A stretch of DNA of 64,000 nt from positions 1-64,000 of the forward strand of contig JAILPY010000107.1 in assembly GCA_024699235.1 (NCBI GenBank), read 5' to 3'. The notes below the pieces were generated by a model, which saw only the letters and a list, made by a program, of their open reading frames with translations, did no database searches and had not been told where the DNA came from. Position numbers and translations under genes: made by a program. Source of the DNA: Treponema sp. (GTDB lineage: Bacteria > Spirochaetota > Spirochaetia > Treponematales > Treponemataceae). Positions 57,536-64,000 of this stretch are shown here, in pieces; within the stretch, counting starts at the first letter, position 1, and each line of letters opens with the position of its first letter.

Positions 57536-59299
57536 ATGGCAAAGACAGTAGATGACAAGAAAATTATTTACACGATGGATAGGGTGTCCCGTGCGTACGG
57601 AACAAAAGTTGTTCTAAAGGATATAAGCATATCCTATTATTATGGTGCAAAAATTGGAGTAATCGGTGAAAACGGTGCCGGTAAGTCCTCTCTCTTTAAA
57701 ATCCTTGCCGGGGTGGATAAAGACTTTACAGGAGATACAGTCCTTTCTCCTGGATATTCAATGGGATATCTTGAACAGGAACCCGTCCTTGAAAGCGGAA
57801 AGACTGTAAAAGAGATTGTTATGGAGGGTGTAAAGCCTATAACAGACCTTCTTGCAGAATTTGATAAAGTTAACGAAGCGTTTGGTGATCCTGACGCAGA
57901 TTTTGATAAGCTGTGTGCACGTCAGGCTGAACTTCAGGAAAAGCTTGATGCATCTGATGCATGGAACTTGGATGCAAATCTTGAGCTTGCAATGGACGCT
58001 CTAAGGTGTCCTCCTGCAGATCAGGTTGTTGATGTTCTTTCCGGTGGAGAGCGTCGCCGCGTTGCATTATGCCGCCTGTTATTGCAGCAGCCGGATATTC
58101 TTCTTCTTGACGAACCTACAAACCATCTTGATGCGGAGACAGTAGCATGGCTTGAACGCCATCTCCGCGATTATAAAGGTACAATCATTGCAATTACTCA
58201 TGACCGTTACTTCCTTGACAACGTTGCTGGATGGATTCTGGAAATGGACAGGGGCGAAGGCTATCCGTTTAAGGGAAACTATTCTGCATGGCTTGAAGCA
58301 AAGCAGAAGCGCCTTGAGCTTGAAGAAAAGCAGGCTTCTGTACGCCAGCGCGAAATGAAAGAAGAGCTTGAATGGATCCATGCAGGAGCAAAGGGACGTC
58401 AGGCAAAGCATAAGGAGCATATTACAAAGTATGAGCAGCTTCTTGCAGAAGAAAGCAGCCGAGTAAAGCTAAAGGATTCCCAGATTTCAATTCCTGCAGG
58501 CCCAAGGCTTGGTAATGTTGTTATTGATGCAGAAGGCCTTGCAAAATCTTTTGATGACAGGGTTCTTTTTGAGAAACTTGACTTTCACATTCCTGCAGGT
58601 GCTGTCGTAGGCATTGTTGGGCCTAACGGTGCAGGTAAAACTACATTGTTTAAGATGATTGCAACTGCTGCCGGCCAGAAAGTTGCCATGCCTGACGGTT
58701 CTGACGGTGAAGAAAAGCCGGACAGCGGTAATCTTAAGATTGGAGAAACTGTAAAGCTCGTATACGTTGATCAGATGAGAAGCAAGCTTGATCCGAATAA
58801 AACTGTATGGGAAATGCTTTCTGGCGGCGCTGACCTTATAAAGCTTGGTGCTGTTGATGAAAAGGGCAGGCCTGTAAACGGTGCAGTCCGTGAGGTAAAC
58901 AGCCGTGCATACTGTTCATGGTTTAATTTTAACGGCCCTGAGCAGAATAAAAAGATAAGCGTTCTTTCTGGCGGTGAAAAAAACCGCTTGAACATGGGCA
59001 TGATGTTTAAGGAAGGCGGAAACGTACTCCTTCTTGACGAGCCTACAAACGACCTTGACATTACTACAACGCGTTCTTTGGAAGAAGCAATTAATGCCTT
59101 TGCGGGCGTTGTTCTTGTCATAAGCCATGACCGTTACTTCCTTGACCGAATATGTACGCATATTCTTGCCTTTGAAAACAACAGTGAAGTCAAGTGGTTT
59201 GAAGGCAACTGGAGTGAGTATGCAGAATGGCGCAAGCAGATGCTTGGTGATGATGCAGACCGTCCTCATAAGACTATGTACCGTAAGCTGACTAGGTAA
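57536..59299 (+). CDS. ettA: Energy-dependent translational throttle protein EttA (ABC-F); start taken at 57536
   Basis: MAKTVDDKKIIYTMDRVSR; two ABC domains; LDEPTNHLDAETVAWLERHL; arm motif; LDEPTNDLDITTTRSLEEA. Confidence 0.93.
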   Translation: MAKTVDDKKIIYTMDRVSRAYGTKVVLKDISISYYYGAKIGVIGENGAGKSSLFKILAGVDKDFTGDTVLSPGYSMGYLEQEPVLESGKTVKEIVMEGVKPITDLLAEFDKVNEAFGDPDADFDKLCARQAELQEKLDASDAWNLDANLELAMDALRCPPADQVVDVLSGGERRRVALCRLLLQQPDILLLDEPTNHLDAETVAWLERHLRDYKGTIIAITHDRYFLDNVAGWILEMDRGEGYPFKGNYSAWLEAKQKRLELEEKQASVRQREMKEELEWIHAGAKGRQAKHKEHITKYEQLLAEESSRVKLKDSQISIPAGPRLGNVVIDAEGLAKSFDDRVLFEKLDFHIPAGAVVGIVGPNGAGKTTLFKMIATAAGQKVAMPDGSDGEEKPDSGNLKIGETVKLVYVDQMRSKLDPNKTVWEMLSGGADLIKLGAVDEKGRPVNGAVREVNSRAYCSWFNFNGPEQNKKISVLSGGEKNRLNMGMMFKEGGNVLLLDEPTNDLDITTTRSLEEAINAFAGVVLVISHDRYFLDRICTHILAFENNSEVKWFEGNWSEYAEWRKQMLGDDADRPHKTMYRKLTR

Positions 59300-59307
59300 G
59301 GAACGCA

Positions 59308-60144
59308 ATGAAATTACCTGATGGCCATTTGCCTGTTAAGTTAATAGCCCTTGATCTAGATGACACTCTTCTGGACAGAAATGCTCAGATAAGTGATGAA
59401 AATGTAAATGCATTGCGAAGGGCCGCGTCTTTAGGAATACATGTTGTTCTGTGCTCTGGCCGTGCGGAAGATGCAATACTTCCCTTTGTCCGCCGCATGG
59501 ATATTGCAGGGCTTGAAGCCGGCCGGTATCTTATTGCTATAAACGGCTGCAGTATATTTGACCTCCATTCAAGGACTCAGATATATTGCAGGAATGTCGA
59601 TCCTGACATTCTATGCAGTGCCGAAGAAGAAGTCGAAAAGGTTGGGCTTAAAAGTGAAGTGTATTCGCCTGATACTATTTATTACCGAGAGGCTACAAAG
59701 TGGACTAAGCTTGATGTAGACCTGTGCGGGCTAAAGGGTGTGGCCGTAGAAGATTACGATTCATTCTTAAAGAAAGGCAAGTTTCCGAAAATGCTGATTC
59801 CAGGGGAACCTGAGCAGTTGCTGGGCCTTCAGGAAAAATTGAAGGCAAAATTTGGGAGCAAGGCCGTTATCTTTACAAGTAAGCCTTATTTTCTTGAAAT
59901 CTTGCCTCCGAATTGCGGCAAGGGAGAAGCTATAAACTGGCTTGCAGGTCACATAGGCATTTCAAAAGATCAGACAATGGGATTTGGAGACAGCATGAAT
60001 GACGAAAGTATGATCAGGCTGTGCGGTTATGGAGTTGCCATGAAAAATGGCCTTGATTATATAAAGGACATAGCATCTTTTGTTACTGAAAAGGACAATA
60101 ACGAAAGTGGCGTAGCAGACTTTATTGAAAAGTATGTGCTTTAA
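59308..60144 (+). CDS. Cof-type HAD superfamily hydrolase
   Basis: LIALDLDDTLLDRNAQIS, GFGDSMNDESMIRLCGYGVAMKNG. Confidence 0.9.
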   Translation: MKLPDGHLPVKLIALDLDDTLLDRNAQISDENVNALRRAASLGIHVVLCSGRAEDAILPFVRRMDIAGLEAGRYLIAINGCSIFDLHSRTQIYCRNVDPDILCSAEEEVEKVGLKSEVYSPDTIYYREATKWTKLDVDLCGLKGVAVEDYDSFLKKGKFPKMLIPGEPEQLLGLQEKLKAKFGSKAVIFTSKPYFLEILPPNCGKGEAINWLAGHIGISKDQTMGFGDSMNDESMIRLCGYGVAMKNGLDYIKDIASFVTEKDNNESGVADFIEKYVL

Positions 60145-60151
60145 GTTCCTT

Positions 60152-61204
60152 CTATAAAGACTGTTCCGGTCTTACCAGCAAATCGTTGAGTTTTTGACTT
60201 ACGTTTAGTGCCGAAAGAATGGCTGCTGTACGTTTTTGTGCGTTTACGGCAGCCTTTTTATTTTCTGTTGCCCTTCTTACAGCACGTATCAGGAGATTTT
60301 TTGGAGTATGAGTCATGTCAATGAATTCCAAAATTTGGACGGAATATCCGCTTTGCTCCAATATGTCTGCCCGTATGGCATCTGTAACAAGGGCTGAAAA
60401 ACGTTCTTTTATGATCCCGTAACGCATTAAAGATGCAAAAGGATTTTCTTCATTAAACTGTTCTTTTACAGCATCAAGTGACAGGTTTATTTCATGCTGA
60501 CAGCATGGGACTGAAAGGATTGCGGCTGCTTTTCTTGAAACTGCATACTGAAGTGCATAGTCAGTAGCTGTATCGCAGGCATGAAGGGTTATTATTACAT
60601 CTGGATTCGTTTTGTGGCTGAATTTTGCAATGTCTCCGACATAGAAGTGCAGTCCTGTGCACTTTAGTTCTTGAGCGAGCGACTGGCATTCTGCAATGAC
60701 ATCTTCCTTTAAGTCTAGGCCTGTTATTTCTACAGGTATGTTCTTTATGTCATGTAAAAAATAATATACTGCAAAAGTCAGGTAGGATTTTCCGCAGCCA
60801 AAATCAGCAATGTATAGGGGCCTTTCTTTTGTAAACCCCGCATCCCCTGTGCAGATTCTCTGAACGTCTTCTATGATGTCTGAAATGTATTCAAGGAAAC
60901 GGTTTATCTGGCGGAATTTGTCATATTTCTGTGCTATGACTTTTCCTTCCTTTGTCATTACGCCAAGCTTTACAAGGAACGGTACGGGACTGCCTTCCTG
61001 TATTATGTAATTCTTTGTCTTTTTGCTTGAAGAAGAGAATGTATTTTGCATTCCTGCACTTGCAGCCGGCTTTTTAAGTGTCTTTACCTGTCCGTGCCTG
61101 TTTGCCAGAATTGTTATTTCTTCTGTATCCGTTCGTTCTGTTACGTTTTTGAATGTTGTTCCTGCATGATTTTTTAGAAAAGATTCTACCTGTTCAAGCG
61201 TCAT
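60152..61204 (-). CDS. Class I SAM-dependent methyltransferase (C-terminal part of a possibly frameshifted gene)
   Basis: LYIADFGCGKSYLTFAVYYFL, VDVIITLHACDTATDYAL, SVPCCQHEI. Confidence 0.8.
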   Translation of the reverse strand: MTLEQVESFLKNHAGTTFKNVTERTDTEEITILANRHGQVKTLKKPAASAGMQNTFSSSSKKTKNYIIQEGSPVPFLVKLGVMTKEGKVIAQKYDKFRQINRFLEYISDIIEDVQRICTGDAGFTKERPLYIADFGCGKSYLTFAVYYFLHDIKNIPVEITGLDLKEDVIAECQSLAQELKCTGLHFYVGDIAKFSHKTNPDVIITLHACDTATDYALQYAVSRKAAAILSVPCCQHEINLSLDAVKEQFNEENPFASLMRYGIIKERFSALVTDAIRADILEQSGYSVQILEFIDMTHTPKNLLIRAVRRATENKKAAVNAQKRTAAILSALNVSQKLNDLLVRPEQSL

Positions 61205-61383
61205 TTTTTTTGGAATGCCTGCTTTTGCGTAAAGAATTCAGCTTCATAGCATTCTGCCGTCGGTAAAGAAAGCTGCGGCTTGGACAAGTCAATTGACCTG
61301 CGTATGCGTACTTTTATGTAGGGTTTCCCCAAAATGCTTTCACAGTCTTTTGACGGTTTTGAAAAGGTAATGGATAAAATCAT
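61201..61383 (-). CDS. N-terminal fragment of the adjacent methyltransferase (60 aa, -1 frame relation)
   Basis: Ends ...FFTQKQAFQKK* in an A8 run with ATGA overlap to the downstream ORF. Confidence 0.6.
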   Translation of the reverse strand: MILSITFSKPSKDCESILGKPYIKVRIRRSIDLSKPQLSLPTAECYEAEFFTQKQAFQKK

Positions 61384-61435
61384 ACTGCTAAGGTATCACG
61401 ATTTCTTTATTAGTACAACGCATGTAATGAAACTG

Positions 61436-61525
61436 TACTTTGCATCTTGTGTAGTGTACTCTTTGCGACTTGTGTAGTGTACTCTTTGCATCTTGTGTAG
61501 TGTACTCTTTGCATCTTGTGTAGTG
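61436..61525. repeat. 23-bp tandem repeat array, four near-identical copies plus a degenerate fifth
   Basis: TACTCTTTGCATCTTGTGTAGTG: copies 61436-61456 (21 bp), 61457-61479, 61480-61502, 61503-61525; degenerate TACTATGCATGACTTGAAAAGT follows. Confidence 0.9.
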
Positions 61526-61661
61526 TACTATGCATGACTTGAAAAGTTAACTCTCCTTTGAATCGACAGATTGTATGAAAGCAGTGGAAATTCCGGCATT
61601 AAGAAATGACATTTTTGAAACTACTGTACTTCTATAAGAAAAAATGATACACTAGAGTATT

Positions 61662-62417
61662 ATGGGAAAGGTTATTGTTTTTGTAAACCAGAAAGGAGGC
61701 GTCGGAAAGACGACATCTGCCATTAATATAGGTGCATATATAGCACTGACAGGCAGAAAAGTGCTTCTAGTTGATTTTGACAGTCAGGGAAATATGTCGA
61801 GCGGTGTCGGCGTAAGTAAGGAAAAGCCAACTGTATATGAACTGATTGCGGAACTTGCAACTCCTGAGCAGGCAATAAAGCACTCTGCCATTCCTAATCT
61901 GGATGTTATCGCGGCCTCCATCGACCTTTCCGGTGCTGCAATAGAACTTGTGGATCAGAAAAACAGGGAATTTTTCTTAAAGAAAGCCCTGGAACCTGTC
62001 CGTGACATATATGACTATATCCTTATAGATTGTCCTCCATCATTAGGTATCCTTACTCTGAATGGCCTTGCTGCCGCAGATTCAATTCTTGTCCCAATGC
62101 AGTGTGAGTATTTTGCATTGGAAGGAATTACTCTTTTGCTTCAGACTGTTACAGATGTTCAGAAAGGAATAAACAAGAACCTTACCATCTGCGGAATTTT
62201 TTTTACAATGTACGACAGCCGTACGCGCCTTGCGCAGGATGTTGTCATGCAGGTAAAGAGTTTCTTTAAGGATGCTGTATTCAATACGATTATACCAAGA
62301 AATGTCCGTCTCTCAGAGGCTCCTTCTCATGGACAGCCTATTTGCATTTACGATCCAAATTGTATTGGAGCAAGAAGTTATAAGCAGCTTGCAGAAGAGG
62401 TAATTAAACGTGGCTAA
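61662..62417 (+). CDS. parA: Chromosome partitioning ATPase ParA (Soj)
   Basis: VFVNQKGGVGKTTSAINIGAYIA, VDFDSQGNMSSG, IDCPPSLGILTLNGL. Confidence 0.95.
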   Translation: MGKVIVFVNQKGGVGKTTSAINIGAYIALTGRKVLLVDFDSQGNMSSGVGVSKEKPTVYELIAELATPEQAIKHSAIPNLDVIAASIDLSGAAIELVDQKNREFFLKKALEPVRDIYDYILIDCPPSLGILTLNGLAAADSILVPMQCEYFALEGITLLLQTVTDVQKGINKNLTICGIFFTMYDSRTRLAQDVVMQVKSFFKDAVFNTIIPRNVRLSEAPSHGQPICIYDPNCIGARSYKQLAEEVIKRG

Positions 62418-63396
62418 GCATGGATTAGGAAGAGGCCTTGATGCCTTGATTGGTGGAAATCAAGAAGATGAGCTGCGTAATGCCATTCAGCAACAGGCTG
62501 ATGTAAATCAAGGCGTCACTGTAAAGCAGGCGTCAGGTTCCCAGCCAGAGCTTTCTCCGGTAAATAATTTGCCTGAAGGCATTTCTGTAGATGGAGACGG
62601 AACTCTCTGGGTTAATCCGTCACTTTTGAAGCCTAACCCTCACCAGCCTCGCATTTTTTTTGATGAAGATAAGCTTTCAGAACTTACCGAATCAGTAAAG
62701 CAGGAAGGAATCCTTTCTCCCATTATTATAGAAGATGCCGGTGACGGCACTTTTTATATTATAGCCGGTGAACGGCGTACCCGAGCTGCACGTGCAGCAG
62801 GCCTTGAAAAAGTGCCTGTTCAGCTGAGGAAATATTCTGATTCAAGAAAGCTGGAAGTTGCATTAATAGAAAACATTCAGAGAACTGATTTAAATCCTGT
62901 AGAAGAGGCTCAGGCATACTACCAGATTATGGAACTGGAAAACATTACTCAGGACGAAGTTGCCCGCCGTGTTGGAAAGAACAGGTCAACGGTCGCAAAC
63001 TCTATACGCCTTTTAAAGCTTCCTGAGGACATGCAGCATGCACTTGCTTCTGGATCTATGTCTTCTGGCCATGCCAGGGCTTTGCTTAGTATTATTAACC
63101 CTGCAGATCAGCGGGTGCTGTTTGGCAAGATAGTAGGGCAGGGAATGTCTGTCCGTCAGGCAGAGCAGCAGGCCATAGAAATGAATGGCGGTTCCCGAGC
63201 AGCGAAAAAGGCCGGAAAGTCTCCAGCACCAGAAAGCCGCGACCCGGATTATGTTAATATTGAGCAGAAATTTATTGATGCGCTTGGTACAAAAGTCCAG
63301 CTTAAGGGTGATTTTGCAAAGGGTTCGATAACGATACAGTATTTTACAAAAGATGACTTGGACAGAATTTATAACAGGATAGTTGATAGGCAGTAA
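62410..63396 (+). CDS. parB: Chromosome partitioning protein ParB (Spo0J), GTG start
   Basis: KHGLGRGLDALIG, IIAGERRTRAARAAG, LIENIQRTDLNPVEEAQAY, HTH. Confidence 0.95.
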   Translation: MAKHGLGRGLDALIGGNQEDELRNAIQQQADVNQGVTVKQASGSQPELSPVNNLPEGISVDGDGTLWVNPSLLKPNPHQPRIFFDEDKLSELTESVKQEGILSPIIIEDAGDGTFYIIAGERRTRAARAAGLEKVPVQLRKYSDSRKLEVALIENIQRTDLNPVEEAQAYYQIMELENITQDEVARRVGKNRSTVANSIRLLKLPEDMQHALASGSMSSGHARALLSIINPADQRVLFGKIVGQGMSVRQAEQQAIEMNGGSRAAKKAGKSPAPESRDPDYVNIEQKFIDALGTKVQLKGDFAKGSITIQYFTKDDLDRIYNRIVDRQ

Positions 63397-63399
63397 CGT

Positions 63400-63798
63400 A
63401 TGGAAAATGATGAAGAGTATATGAAGGAAGATCCTTGGAATGTAAATAAAGTTGCTTCTGCTAATGGAGAGGCTTCTTCGGACGGCGGTAATGGTAATGC
63501 TGCTGCTCCTTATTTTTCTGCAGAAGATCTTGGAAAGATATCTATGGCCTTTGGAATAATATCCTTTTTCTTTTATCATATACTTTTTGCCATCCTAGGC
63601 CTTGTATTTGGATTTATGTCACGGTCAAAGTCAAAGAATAGCAGTGCGACAGTCGGTATAGTCTGCTCCTGCATTACTCTTGCAGCAATGTTTTTCTTCT
63701 TTATTGGAATTGCAGTCATTGTCCTTGCCTGCATTCCTGCCATAACAGAGTGGTTTGATAGAATTAAAGATTCCCTGCCTTCCATATATGGTTTTTAG
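63400..63798 (+). CDS. Hypothetical membrane protein (DUF4190-like)
   Basis: Two TM segments, ILFAILGLVFGFMSRSKSK. Confidence 0.6.
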   Translation: MENDEEYMKEDPWNVNKVASANGEASSDGGNGNAAAPYFSAEDLGKISMAFGIISFFFYHILFAILGLVFGFMSRSKSKNSSATVGIVCSCITLAAMFFFFIGIAVIVLACIPAITEWFDRIKDSLPSIYGF

Positions 63799-64000
63799 AT
63801 GGGGATTGTTATTGCGGCTTCAGTCATAGCCTTTTTAACAACAGAGATAGACAACCTTGCCGTTATGGTTGTCCTGTTTTGTGCAAGTGACACTTGGAAA
63901 AAAAAAGTTGCAGTTGGACTGGGGCGTTATATAGGACTTTCTTTGCTTATAATGCTAGCGCTCTTCTTTGCTGAAGAACTGTCAAATAAGCATATAGAGG
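63799..64000 (+). CDS. CadD-like cadmium/cation resistance membrane protein, truncated by window end
   Basis: Own translation from ATG 63799: MGIVIAASVIAFLTTEIDNLAVMVVLFCASDTWKKKVAVGLGRYIGLSLLIM..., resembles CadD family N-terminus. Confidence 0.55.
   Translation, partial: MGIVIAASVIAFLTTEIDNLAVMVVLFCASDTWKKKVAVGLGRYIGLSLLIMLALFFAEELSNKHIE

Noticed and set aside
61436-61525. Tandem repeats as a CRISPR array
   Set aside because: 23-bp units are contiguous with no unique spacers and no cas genes.
61436-61525. Tandem repeats as parS sites
   Set aside because: No match to TGTTNCACGTGAAACA or its half sites.

Overview
This 64 kb window looks like ordinary, gene-dense chromosome from a low-to-moderate GC bacterium. 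Gene content (two Mgl/Rbs-type sugar ABC loci, ThyX, Rsm22-like, prephenate dehydrogenase, spirochaete-like hypotheticals) suggests a Treponema-like spirochaete; this is inference only. I recognise about 55 genes. They include a ribose-type ABC/isomerase/kinase locus, a tRNA-Ser/Arg array abutting an SRP RNA gene, thyX, slyX, argR, mutS2, a znu zinc-uptake operon, rlmB, ptsI, der, tyrA, mglBAC, metNIQ, a GH3 glucosidase, a pyrK-pyrD fusion with pyrF, two acyl-CoA synthetases, a MalFG-type permease pair, ettA and parAB. I see no CRISPR array, prophage, IS element, toxin-antitoxin or recognisable defence island. The best signals are small scale: (1) a methyltransferase gene split over two ORFs at an A8 slippery run with a TGA next to it; (2) a 23-bp tandem repeat array upstream of parA; (3) a 24-bp perfect palindrome plus an uncalled 25-aa ORF with a perfect Shine-Dalgarno ahead of sugar permeases that lack a binding protein; (4) an SRP RNA starting 4 nt after a tRNA-Ser; (5) an MglC permease with a long helical N-terminal extension; (6) a perfect 10-bp dyad bracketing the metQ -10 box; (7) several promoters placed so that transcripts would be leaderless. 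All calls come from reading the sequence; no searches were run.
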